Assembly: GCF_001676705.1 (NCBI RefSeq)
Contig: NZ_CP016170.1
Location: 2,604,001-2,668,000, forward strand
Reading direction: 5' to 3'
Origin: Bordetella bronchialis
GTDB lineage: Bacteria; Pseudomonadota; Gammaproteobacteria; Burkholderiales; Burkholderiaceae_B
Length of the DNA stretch: 64,000 bases
The notes beneath the pieces are model-generated. The model ran no database searches. It saw nothing but the letters and a program-made list of their open reading frames with translations, and was not told the origin of the DNA. A program made the translations under genes and the position numbers. Below, in pieces: positions 9,767 to 17,428 of this stretch; the first letter of the stretch is position 1; each line of letters starts with the position of its first letter.

Positions 9767-10090
9767 TCAATCGATTTTGATTTGCGGCATACCCGGCGGC
9801 GCCTTGTCGGGCCGTGCTTCCAGCCGATAAAGCCATGCCAGCAGTTCGGCGACCGCGAGATACAGCTGGGGCGGTATGTGCGCATCCAGGTCCACCTGCA
9901 TCAGCAAGCCGACCAGCTCGGGCGACTGATGGACGTACATGCCGTTCTCGCGGGCGGTTCGTATGATGGTGTCGGCCAGGGTGCCATAGCCCTTGGCGAC
10001 GACGCGCGGGGCGGTCTCGCCGTCCTGGTAGGACAGGGCGACCGCGGCGGCGCGCGGCGGGTCTTCGTTGCTGGCGGTCGGCAAGGTCAC
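9767..10090 (-). CDS. Orphan FlhB C-terminal-domain protein (FlhX-like)
   Basis: This 107-residue protein matches only the cytoplasmic C-terminal subdomain of the flagellar export-gate protein FlhB, with sequence such as VALSYQDGETAPRVVAKGYG and IPPQLYLAVAELLAWLYRLE. At the place where FlhB carries its autocleavage motif NPTH the alignment reads PPRA, so the protein looks like a stand-alone copy of the fragment that FlhB releases by self-cleavage. The four transmembrane helices of FlhB are absent. I chose the GTG at 10090, overlapping the stop of the upstream fliK-like gene by GTGA; no better start is visible. Similar short FlhB-like proteins (FlhX) are known to substitute for the cleaved fragment in other bacteria. 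Pairing with a FliK paralogue suggests a role in export switching. Confidence 0.85.
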   Translation of the reverse strand: MTLPTASNEDPPRAAAVALSYQDGETAPRVVAKGYGTLADTIIRTARENGMYVHQSPELVGLLMQVDLDAHIPPQLYLAVAELLAWLYRLEARPDKAPPGMPQIKID

Positions 10091-11514
10091 GGCGCGGGCT
10101 CCGGGGCTGGCGCGTGCGCGCTGACGCTCAGTTGAGTCAGTTGCAGGCCGGCGCTTTCCAGGCGCTTGCGCAGGTCGTTGCCCCCGGCGGCGATTTCGCT
10201 CTCGCTTTCCGGGGCGACGATCTGCAAGGCCAGGCGTTGGCCGGACAAGGAAATATTCGCTTCCACCGTTCCCAGGCGCGGCATGGTCAGCACCACCCGG
10301 GTGGCCCAGCCCGCCGGGGGCTCGATATCGGCATCGGCGTAGGCGTTCTCGTCCCGCGATTCGCGGCGGATTTCCCACCACATGCCCGCGCCTGGCCAGG
10401 CGGTGCCTTCCCAGGCCAATGTCTGGTTGGCCAGGACCTCCAGCTGCTGTCGCACCAGCAGGGTGGCGTCCGGGTGGATGCCCGGCGGCGGCGCGGGGGC
10501 GTGGCCGGGCGTGGACGCGGACCACGTCGACGCGGCACCGCCGCTGGGCGTGCCGTCCGCCTGCGCCATGGTCGGCGCGGCATGGGTCGGCAGGTTGAAG
10601 CGGGGCTGGTCCGCCAGGATGGACTGCTTGGGCACGGGCGTCTGGATGGGTTGCGCCTGGCCGGCGTCCAGGGCGGCCTGCGGCTCGCCGCGTACCTGCG
10701 CCACGGTGCGCTGCCCGAACGCGACATCGCCCAGGTGCGATTCGTAGAACACGCCGCTGCTTTCGATGGCCTGCCTGAGCGCCTGGGCCAGCGGGCCGGG
10801 CTGCGGGCCGCCGGAGGGCAGCGTCGCCGCACGCGCGGCCTGCGCCTGCTGCGCGCCGGCGGCGTTGTCCGCCCGCGTCGCGGCCGTCGTGGGCGAGCCA
10901 TCGTCCGCGGCCGCCGCGGACGACAGGGCCGGCGCGGCGCCGCCCGCGGCCGCGTTGCGGGCCGACCCGGCCGACGCATTGGCGGCCGCATTCTGGCCGC
11001 CGGCTTCCTGGCCCGTTCCCTTGTCGCCGCCCGGTCCCGCGATGGCACGGGGATCGGCGGCGCCGGTGCCGGCCTGTCCGGGGCGTCCCGCCGCGTCCTG
11101 CGCGGTGCCGTCCGGCGCCGCATCGCCCGACCACAGCGGGGCCTTGCCCGCCAGGGCGGGAGCCGTCTCCGGGTATTGCGCGAGCAGGGTAAGGATGACG
11201 CGCGCGGTCTGCCCCAGTGTGGTGGGCGCGGATGGCGTGGTGTCGGTGCTGACGAAACGGCTGCGCAGCGCCGCGGCCAGATCGGCCTGTTCGGCGGCTT
11301 CCCGCAGGGCGGCGCGTTCGCGGCCCGTCAGGTTGCCGAGTTGGTCCCCGCCGCGTCCCCGCGGGTCGGGGCGCAGGCCGTCGGGGCCGGCGGGCGGGAT
11401 GACGGCATCCCGCAGTGCGGTGTTGGTGCTTCCTTGTTGCGCGAGCTGCGTTCCCAGCACGGCGTCCAGCCGCTGCACCAGCAGCGAGCTGAGCGCGGTA
11501 GGACCGACGCTCAT
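10087..11514 (-). CDS. Second FliK-like flagellar hook-length control protein
   Basis: A 475-residue protein with a long Ala/Gly-rich low-complexity middle (about 60-330) and a FliK-type C-terminal domain at about 375-470 (WWEIRRESRDENAYADADIE, then LTMPRLGTVEANISLSGQRL and LQIVAPESESE). The N-terminus MSVGPTALSSLLVQRLDAVL looks like the export region of such proteins. It is distinct in sequence from the fliK at 230-1642. The start overlaps the fliT stop by ATGA and its stop overlaps the FlhB-fragment gene, so three genes are translationally linked. It could be a second ruler, a regulator of the switch or a protein for another export state. The family call is fairly secure, the role is not. 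Confidence 0.8.
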   Translation of the reverse strand: MSVGPTALSSLLVQRLDAVLGTQLAQQGSTNTALRDAVIPPAGPDGLRPDPRGRGGDQLGNLTGRERAALREAAEQADLAAALRSRFVSTDTTPSAPTTLGQTARVILTLLAQYPETAPALAGKAPLWSGDAAPDGTAQDAAGRPGQAGTGAADPRAIAGPGGDKGTGQEAGGQNAAANASAGSARNAAAGGAAPALSSAAAADDGSPTTAATRADNAAGAQQAQAARAATLPSGGPQPGPLAQALRQAIESSGVFYESHLGDVAFGQRTVAQVRGEPQAALDAGQAQPIQTPVPKQSILADQPRFNLPTHAAPTMAQADGTPSGGAASTWSASTPGHAPAPPPGIHPDATLLVRQQLEVLANQTLAWEGTAWPGAGMWWEIRRESRDENAYADADIEPPAGWATRVVLTMPRLGTVEANISLSGQRLALQIVAPESESEIAAGGNDLRKRLESAGLQLTQLSVSAHAPAPEPAP

Positions 11515-11858
11515 ACCACGTGCGCCTTGAATCCGTAGGCGTTAAGTGCGGCCTGCTGGCGCTTCATGCGGCCCAGCAGTTCGCTCATGCGCGCGAGCTC
11601 GGGAATCGCCAGGTCGCGCGTATTGGCGTCGTTTTCGAGGATCTGCACCAGCATGTCGTGCTTCTGGCGGCGTTCCGCGTCGTCCAGCGGTTCGGTCACC
11701 CCGATGGTCCGCAGGCGTTCCACGATCTCGCAGTACGTCTGCCCGAACTGCAGGACGCTGCTCCAGTCCTGTGCCCGTGCTGAATTCAGCATCGCCGTGG
11801 TGACCGCGACGATCTCGCGATAAAGCTCGAGAATAATTTGCGAGGACTGGGACGACAT
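11511..11858 (-). CDS. fliT: Flagellar chaperone FliT
   Basis: FliT is the export chaperone of the filament-cap protein FliD and, in enterics, also an inhibitor of FlhDC. The 115-residue all-helical product (MSSQSSQIILELYREIVAVT at the start) has the charged helices expected of the family, including ERRQKHDMLVQILENDANTR and a C-terminal helix MKRQQAALNAYGF. FliT is poorly conserved, so the identification rests on size, helix pattern and the fixed order fliD-fliS-fliT. It is followed with a 4-bp overlap by the fliK-like gene. Confidence 0.82.
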   Translation of the reverse strand: MSSQSSQIILELYREIVAVTTAMLNSARAQDWSSVLQFGQTYCEIVERLRTIGVTEPLDDAERRQKHDMLVQILENDANTRDLAIPELARMSELLGRMKRQQAALNAYGFKAHVV

Positions 11859-11903
11859 AAATGGCCTTGTAACGGCAACGATAGTATTGAGATGTCCGGG
11901 CGG

Positions 11904-12332
11904 TCAGCTTCTGGCGGCGTCGCCCTGGCGATCCACGGATATTTGCCAGGCTTCCTGCAGCTGGGCGAGCAGGGCGTCGGCGGATTCCAGCAGCGCGGCA
12001 TCGGCCTTCAGGTTGGCCTCGACCAGCGTGCGCAGCACGTAGTCGTACAGCCGGTTCAGATTGGCCGCGACCTCGCCGCCGGTTTCCAGATCCAGGGCCT
12101 GCTTCAGGCCCTCGTCGATCAGCCGGATCGCCTTGCTGAGCGCGGCCGCGCGCGGCGCCACATTGCCCTGTTCGATATGGATCCGCGCTTGCCCGATGGC
12201 CGCTCGCGCCGCCGTATAAAGCAGCGTGATCAGCCGTTCGGCGCTGGCGCTCATGACCTGCGTTTCCAGGCCTACATCGGCGTAGGAACGCACCGAGTAG
12301 GCGTTGTCGGGACGGCGCGATGCGTAGGCCAT
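11904..12332 (-). CDS. fliS: Flagellin-specific chaperone FliS
   Basis: FliS binds the C-terminus of flagellin in the cytoplasm and prevents premature polymerisation. The 142-residue product has the family hallmarks YASRRPDNAYSVRSYADVGL near the N-terminus and the helices LITLLYTAARAAIGQARIHI and AIRLIDEGLKQALDLETGGE followed by VAANLNRLYDYVLRTLVEAN. Its ATG shares one base with the fliD stop (TAATG), indicating coupled translation in fliD-fliS-fliT. No flagellin gene is present in the window, so the client must be encoded elsewhere. Confidence 0.95.
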   Translation of the reverse strand: MAYASRRPDNAYSVRSYADVGLETQVMSASAERLITLLYTAARAAIGQARIHIEQGNVAPRAAALSKAIRLIDEGLKQALDLETGGEVAANLNRLYDYVLRTLVEANLKADAALLESADALLAQLQEAWQISVDRQGDAARS

Positions 12333-13744
12333 TATTTGTTCGAATTCGAAAGCGCGGCGAACTGCTGCGTCAGATAGGAGCTCGTGCTGTTCATCTGTGC
12401 GACGAAGGCGTCCAGCTGGACGAACTGCGCACGGATGTTGGCGATGTCCGCGTCGATGCGGTCGTTCATGTTGTCATACTGGTCCTGCAGGTTTTTCTGG
12501 GTCTCGGTCAGGCCGGCCGTCCGGGCGGCCAGCGTGCCGTTGGAGCCCAGGATGCCGCCTACCGCCGTGCTCACGCTCTTGCCCAGGGCCGTCAGGATAT
12601 CCGCCACGTCCTTGGGATTGCTGCTGAGCGAATCGTTCAGCGAATGCAGGTGCGTGCTGTCGATCGTGTCCAGGTTCAGGTCCAGCGTGCCATCGGTCGG
12701 ATCCGTGGTGATGCCCAGGTCCTGGATGGTCTTCAGCGTATCGGTGGCGGATCCGAGCACGCGCAGGGCGCTGGCCACCGTGGAGGAAATCGATCGCGTG
12801 GTGCTGTCGCCGGTCAGCACCGACGACTGGTCCGAGGTCGGATCGTACTTCGTCATCTGCGCCACCATTTTTTGCAGCGCGTTGTATGCCGAGACGAAGT
12901 TCTGGGTGGCCGATACGACGCCCGACGTGTCCGAAGCGACCTTCACCGTCACGGGAGAGGTCGTGACGTCATTCAGCGTAATCGTGACGTTGTCGATATT
13001 GGAGTCCAGGGTGTTGGACCCGCTGATGATCTCGACGTCGTTGATGATGACCTTGGCATCGGTGGCGGCCTGCGACTGCGTCATGCCACCGGTGGGCGTC
13101 GCGGACGCGTCGTAGCCCAGCGCGTTCTGGATGGTGGTGTTGGTCGACGTGATCTTGGCGACCGCCGCCTGCGTGCCGGTATCCTTGGACGTCAATTGCA
13201 GATAGCTCTTGCCGGACCCGTCGGTAAGGATGGTGGCCGTGACGCCGGACTTGTCGTCCGCGTTGATCGCCTTGGCAATGCCGTTCAGCGAGGTGTCCTT
13301 GCTGATATCGATCGTCTCCGACGTGCCGTCGGCCAAGGTCACGGTGATCGTGCCGCCGGTGCCCAATTTCGCCGTGCGATCGGCGATGGCGCCCGACTTC
13401 AGCTGCGACGCGGTCGCCAGTTGCTCGACCGACACCTTGTAGGTGGCGGGCGTGGCCCCGGCCGAGGTCTTTACCGTGAAGGCGTCGCTGCCGCCCACGA
13501 TGGAGGCCGTCGTGACGCTGTAGGTCTTGGGATCGCTCAGGGCGTTGGCAGCGGTCTGCAGGGTTTCGATCCCCTGCTGCAGGGTCCCATAGGCCGACAG
13601 CTGGGTCGTGATCAGGGTCTGCTGGTTCTTGATGGGAACCAGGGCCTGTCTTTCGTTGTCCTGCAGACTTTCCAGGATGCCTTGCAGATCCAGATTCGAG
13701 CCGGAACCCAGGGAGGTGATAGGCGGAAGGGCGGAGGTTGCCAT
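12332..13744 (-). CDS. fliD: Flagellar filament capping protein FliD
   Basis: FliD forms the pentameric cap at the filament tip that folds incoming flagellin. The 470-residue protein starts MATSALPPITSLGSGSNLDL, whose hydrophobic N-terminal region (LDLQGILESLQDNERQALVP) is the conserved FliD D0 coiled coil. The middle is Thr/Asp-rich beta domain, and the C-terminus returns to a coiled coil (LTETQKNLQDQYDNMNDRID) ending SSYLTQQFAALSNSNK. Full length. It lies between flaG and fliS in an operon headed by a sigma-28 promoter. Confidence 0.96.
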   Translation of the reverse strand: MATSALPPITSLGSGSNLDLQGILESLQDNERQALVPIKNQQTLITTQLSAYGTLQQGIETLQTAANALSDPKTYSVTTASIVGGSDAFTVKTSAGATPATYKVSVEQLATASQLKSGAIADRTAKLGTGGTITVTLADGTSETIDISKDTSLNGIAKAINADDKSGVTATILTDGSGKSYLQLTSKDTGTQAAVAKITSTNTTIQNALGYDASATPTGGMTQSQAATDAKVIINDVEIISGSNTLDSNIDNVTITLNDVTTSPVTVKVASDTSGVVSATQNFVSAYNALQKMVAQMTKYDPTSDQSSVLTGDSTTRSISSTVASALRVLGSATDTLKTIQDLGITTDPTDGTLDLNLDTIDSTHLHSLNDSLSSNPKDVADILTALGKSVSTAVGGILGSNGTLAARTAGLTETQKNLQDQYDNMNDRIDADIANIRAQFVQLDAFVAQMNSTSSYLTQQFAALSNSNK

Positions 13745-13853
13745 CGTGCTGTTTCCTTGATGTGCTTATTCTGTCAAACGCCTTGCCGTACCGATACGTC
13801 GGGCAAGCGGCATAAGGCGGCGTTGTTCGGGGCTTTCGGTCGCGCGGCCGCTT

Positions 13854-14246
13854 TCAGGCGCTGGTTTCGACCCCACCGCCCTGTAATTTGGTGATCATCT
13901 TGGCGATATTCAGGACCGTCTCGCTGGGAATGGTCTTGATGACGTCCCCAGTTTTCGTGTCCTTGATGGACACCACCACCCGCTGGGTATCGGGGTCGAT
14001 ATCGAACTGCATCTGCGTCGACCAGGCCTGCATCTGCTCGTTGATCTTCTGCAGCGCGCGGTCCAGCGGCAGTTGCTGATCCGGCGACTGGCCGGAGCCG
14101 CCGCCGGTGGTCGCGCCACCCGTGTCGCCGCTTTTCTGCGCGTCGCCCGAGGGAGTCACCAGAACGGCGGCGTCGGGCAGGGGGGCCGGCTGCGCCTCGA
14201 CGGGCTGGACCGGATGGGCCGCGGGGGCAATAGGGCTGACAGCCAT
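13854..14246 (-). CDS. flaG: FlaG family protein
   Basis: FlaG proteins affect filament length and are commonly encoded next to fliD. The 130-residue product has a Pro/Ala-rich N-terminal half and a conserved FlaG domain at about 60-125: ALQKINEQMQAWSTQMQFDI, then the pair VVVSIKDTKTGDVIKTIPSE and the helix NIAKMITKLQG. I chose the ATG at 14246 since it is the start nearest to the sigma-28 promoter at 14302-14328; the open frame beyond it is an artefact of GC-rich DNA. First gene of the leftward class III operon, 109 bp before fliD. Confidence 0.88.
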   Translation of the reverse strand: MAVSPIAPAAHPVQPVEAQPAPLPDAAVLVTPSGDAQKSGDTGGATTGGGSGQSPDQQLPLDRALQKINEQMQAWSTQMQFDIDPDTQRVVVSIKDTKTGDVIKTIPSETVLNIAKMITKLQGGGVETSA

Positions 14247-14301
14247 AAGGACTCCACTTCTGCAGTGCGTCGGCGACGCGGGTTTCTGGGTAGACAACCA
14301 C

Positions 14302-14328
14302 GTAACGGCAGAGCGCGCCAAAACTTTA
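14302..14328 (-). promoter_or_regulatory. Sigma-28 (FliA) promoter of the flaG-fliD operon
   Basis: On the minus strand the sequence reads TAAAGTTT, 11 bases, GCCGTTAC. The sigma-28 consensus is TAAAGTTT-N11-GCCGATAA, so the -35 element is perfect, the spacing exact and the -10 element differs at two positions. Transcription would start about 50 bases upstream of the flaG ATG. This makes flaG-fliD-fliS-fliT-fliK2-flhX-ycgR a late (class III) operon. Seen directly; function inferred from consensus. Confidence 0.85.
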
Positions 14329-14397
14329 GGCCGGGCCGCGCAGGCCGGGCCGCGCAGGCCGGGCCGGGCAGCCGGGCCGCGTAGGTCGGGCCGCGCA
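14329..14397. repeat. Tandem 14-bp GC-rich repeat, five units
   Basis: Five nearly identical units of GGCCGGGCCGCGCA (14329-14342, 14343-14356, 14357-14370, 14371-14383, 14384-14397; the fourth is one base short and units differ by one to three bases). The array abuts the upstream edge of the flaG sigma-28 promoter and lies between divergent flaG and folC. Copy-number change here would alter spacing between the two promoter regions. Confidence 0.9.
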
Positions 14398-14484
14398 GGC
14401 TGGGGCCAGCCTCCGCGCCGCACAGCCCGGCCGCGTACGACGGCCCCTGTTAAAATTCCGTTTGCTTCAGTTTCGTTCTCCGCC

Positions 14485-15792
14485 ATGTCTCCTACCGCCC
14501 CGCCGGCCGCCGCCACCTTGTCCCAGTGGCTGGCATACCTGGAATCGCTGCATCCCAAAACCATCGATCTGGGCCTGGAGCGGGTTCGCCAGGTGGCGCA
14601 GCGCCTCGACATCCGGCTGGATTGCGCCAAGATCGTGGTCGGCGGCACCAACGGCAAGGGTTCCACCTGCGCCATGCTGGAAGCCATGCTGCTGGCGGCG
14701 GGATTCAAGACCGGGCTGTACACCTCGCCTCATTTGATCGACTTCAACGAACGGGTGCGCGTCAACGGCGAACTCGCTTCGGACGCGGATCTGGTGGCCC
14801 AGTTCCAGGCGGTGGAAGCCGCCCGGGGCGATACCTCTCTCACCTATTTCGAATTCACCACGCTGGCGGCCCTGCGGCTGTTCGCGCAGTCGCGCCTGGA
14901 CGCGGTCGTCCTGGAAGTCGGCCTGGGCGGCCGCCTGGACGCGGTCAATATCGTGGACGCCGACTGCGCCGTGGTGACCAGCGTCGACCTGGACCACATG
15001 GACTGGCTGGGGGACACCCGCGAAAAGATCGGCTACGAAAAAGCGCATATCTACCGTCCCGGCAAGCCGGCCATCTGCGCCGACCCCATGCCGCCGCACA
15101 GCCTGGTGGACCACGCCGCCGCCATCGGCGCCGACCTGTGGTTGTTCGGCCGGGATTTCAACTATTCCGGGGACCGGCAGCAATGGGCCTACGGCGGTCG
15201 CGCGCAGCGGCGCGGCGCGCTGGCCTATCCCGCCCTGCGCGGCGCCAACCAGTTACTCAACGCCGCCGCCGCCCTGGCCGTGCTGGAGGTCTTGCGCGAC
15301 CGCCTGCCCGTGCCGCAGCAGGCGGTGCGCCAGGGGCTGCTGCAGGCCACGCTGCCCGGCCGCTTCCAGATCCTGCCCGGCCAGCCCACGGTCATCCTGG
15401 ACGTGGCGCACAACCCGCATGCCGCCGCCGTGCTGGCCCAGAACCTGGACAACATGGGCTTCCATCCCTATACCTACGCGGTGTTCGGGATGCTCAACGA
15501 CAAGGACGTGGCCGGGGTCGTGGGCAAGCTGGCGGGCCGCATCGACCGCTGGTATTGCGCCGGCCTGCCCGGGCCGCGCGGCGGCAGCGGGGCGGGGCTG
15601 GCCGAACAGGTGCGGATGGCCCTGCCGCCGCCCGCGGCGGGCGACGACGTGCCCCTGATCTGCCCTTATGACGACCCCGCGCAGGCCTATGCCGCGGCAC
15701 GCGCCCAGGCGGGCGAGGGTGATAGAATCGTGGTGTTCGGATCGTTCTACACGGTCGCCGCCGTGCTCCAGTCGCTGGGGCGTAAATCCTGA
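14485..15792 (+). CDS. folC: Bifunctional folylpolyglutamate synthase / dihydrofolate synthase
   Basis: FolC adds glutamate to dihydropteroate to form dihydrofolate and extends the polyglutamate tail of folates. The 435-residue cytosolic ligase shows the ATP loop GGTNGKGSTCAMLEA (about 52-66), the TSPHLIDFNERVRVNG motif, LEVGLGGRLDAVN and DAVNIVDADCAVVTSVDLDH, and the C-terminal ligase domain with ILDVAHNPHAAAVLAQNL. Full length. I chose ATG 14485 just before the conserved LSQWLAYLESLHP. The order folC-SPOR protein-cvpA-purF is classical, although folC here directly abuts flagellar genes rather than accD. Confidence 0.97.
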   Translation: MSPTAPPAAATLSQWLAYLESLHPKTIDLGLERVRQVAQRLDIRLDCAKIVVGGTNGKGSTCAMLEAMLLAAGFKTGLYTSPHLIDFNERVRVNGELASDADLVAQFQAVEAARGDTSLTYFEFTTLAALRLFAQSRLDAVVLEVGLGGRLDAVNIVDADCAVVTSVDLDHMDWLGDTREKIGYEKAHIYRPGKPAICADPMPPHSLVDHAAAIGADLWLFGRDFNYSGDRQQWAYGGRAQRRGALAYPALRGANQLLNAAAALAVLEVLRDRLPVPQQAVRQGLLQATLPGRFQILPGQPTVILDVAHNPHAAAVLAQNLDNMGFHPYTYAVFGMLNDKDVAGVVGKLAGRIDRWYCAGLPGPRGGSGAGLAEQVRMALPPPAAGDDVPLICPYDDPAQAYAAARAQAGEGDRIVVFGSFYTVAAVLQSLGRKS

Positions 15793-15929
15793 TCGCAATC
15801 TACGCCAGCGCTCCACCGTGACCAGCCTCAAACCGCCGGCGGCGACACGCTCCCGCACCATGCCGTGGCGGCAGTCCAATAGGGTTTCCAACGCGCATCG
15901 GCGCGCCGGCTGCAAGGAATTCGTGCTTC

Positions 15930-16871
15930 ATGGGTCTGTTTAATCGGAAAGATTCCGCGTCCGACGCACCGACGGGACGGCCGCGCCCCTCCGTATCCAG
16001 CGAGGCCCAGGCGGCCGAACTCCGTGGGCGGGCCAGGCGCCGCCTGGCGGGCGCCGTGGCGCTGGTGCTGGCGGCGGTCATCATTCTGCCCATGGTGCTG
16101 GATTCCGAGCCCGCCCGCGTCAGCGACGATATTCCCATCCGTATCCCCGATCGCAACTCACCCTACCAGCCTGCCGTATCCGAGCCGCAGGCGCCAGCCG
16201 CCGATGCAGGGTCCGCCGGCGCGACGGGCACGGGCACGCCCGCGACCGCCGGCGTGGCCGCTCCGGTTGCGCCCGGGGCCCAGGCTCCTGGGACGGCGCC
16301 CGCATCCGGGCAGGCACCGGTGGGTTCCGGCCAGCCGCTTACCTCCGCCGACGCCGGCAAGCCCGCCACGCAGGGCAGGGTGGATACCGGGCGCCCCGGC
16401 ACCGATCCGGCACATGCCGATGCCGGCCGCGCCGTTCCCCGTTCGGACAGCCGTGCCGAAGCGCCCAAGCCCGAACCCAAGCCGGAAACCCGCCCCGAAC
16501 CCAAGCCCGCCGCCAAGCCGGAACCCGCGCCGCGCACCGACGACGGCAGCAAGGCGCTGGCGCTGCTGGAAGGCCGTGGCGCGGCCAGCGCGCCCGCCAA
16601 GCCGGCGACGGACGCGCGCGCCGCGGCGGATGCAAAGGGCAATTTCGTGCTGCAGATCGCGGCCTATACCACCCAGGCGGACGCCCAGGCCCGGCGCGAC
16701 AAACTGCATTCGGCCGGCGTGACCAACGCTTTCGTCCAGGAAGCCTCGGTCGGCGGCAAACAGCAATACCGGCTGCGCGTGGGCCCATTCCCCTCGCGCG
16801 AGGCAGCCCAGGCGGCCCAGGCAAGGCTGCGCACCCTGGGCTATGACAACGGTTTCATCGCCGCGCAGTGA
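15930..16871 (+). CDS. dedD: SPOR-domain cell-division protein (DedD-like)
   Basis: An inner-membrane protein with a periplasmic peptidoglycan-binding SPOR domain. The 313-residue sequence has a short cytoplasmic N-terminus, one transmembrane segment at about 36-55 (LAGAVALVLAAVIILPMVL), a long Ala/Pro/Lys linker (about 70-225, with EPKPEPKP-type repeats) and a C-terminal SPOR domain at about 232-308 (NFVLQIAAYTTQADAQARRD, VGPFPSREAAQAAQARL). SPOR domains bind denuded glycan at the septum. The position between folC and cvpA matches DedD. The 137 bp before it contain no recognisable gene. Its stop overlaps the cvpA start by GTGA. Confidence 0.9.
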   Translation: MGLFNRKDSASDAPTGRPRPSVSSEAQAAELRGRARRRLAGAVALVLAAVIILPMVLDSEPARVSDDIPIRIPDRNSPYQPAVSEPQAPAADAGSAGATGTGTPATAGVAAPVAPGAQAPGTAPASGQAPVGSGQPLTSADAGKPATQGRVDTGRPGTDPAHADAGRAVPRSDSRAEAPKPEPKPETRPEPKPAAKPEPAPRTDDGSKALALLEGRGAASAPAKPATDARAAADAKGNFVLQIAAYTTQADAQARRDKLHSAGVTNAFVQEASVGGKQQYRLRVGPFPSREAAQAAQARLRTLGYDNGFIAAQ

Positions 16872-17356
16872 CCGGGTTCGATTTCGTCGTCCTGGCGATC
16901 ATCGCCGTATCGGGCCTGCTCGGCCTGGTGCGGGGTCTGCTCAAGGAGATTCTTTCCCTGCTGGCCTACATCCTGGCGTTTGTCGCCGCGATCTGGTGGG
17001 GGCCGACGGTCTATGGCTGGCTCGCTGCCTGGATCGAAACGACAGTGCTGCGCATGGGCGCGGCCTATGCTGCCGTTTTCCTGGTCGTGCTGCTGGGCGT
17101 GGGACTGGTCAACATGACCCTGTCCGCCCTGATCCGCACCACCGGGCTGTCGCCGGCGGATCATGGGCTGGGCGGGCTGTTCGGCCTGGTGCGCGGGGCC
17201 CTGATCGTGCTGGTGCTGGTCACGGTCGCCGGCTACACGCCGCTGCCCCAGGAAGCCTGGTGGCGCGACGCCATGTTTTCCCATACGGCCACAGAAGCCG
17301 TCAAACATACCAAAGTGTGGTTGCCGCCGTCGCTGGCGTCGATGCTGCCGTATTGA
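16868..17356 (+). CDS. cvpA: CvpA family inner-membrane protein
   Basis: CvpA was named for colicin V production in E. coli and has a less defined role in envelope integrity. The 162-residue protein has four predicted transmembrane helices and the family signatures FDFVVLAIIAVSGLLGLVRG at the N-terminus and GLGGLFGLVRGALIVLVLVT near residue 110. Translation starts at a GTG (16868) that overlaps the previous stop, so it is coupled to dedD. It lies immediately upstream of purF, as in many proteobacteria. Confidence 0.93.
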   Translation: MTGFDFVVLAIIAVSGLLGLVRGLLKEILSLLAYILAFVAAIWWGPTVYGWLAAWIETTVLRMGAAYAAVFLVVLLGVGLVNMTLSALIRTTGLSPADHGLGGLFGLVRGALIVLVLVTVAGYTPLPQEAWWRDAMFSHTATEAVKHTKVWLPPSLASMLPY

Positions 17357-17428
17357 ACCCGGCCGCATCGCAGCCATATAGCAAGAATGCATACGCATAG
17401 AACGCAGTAGGATCTACAGGAAATTGCC

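Noticed and set aside
15793..15929. tRNA or small RNA gene between folC and the SPOR gene
   Set aside because: No cloverleaf, T-loop GGTTC-type sequence or terminator could be found by eye. The stretch looks like plain spacer. No tRNA was recognised anywhere in the window.
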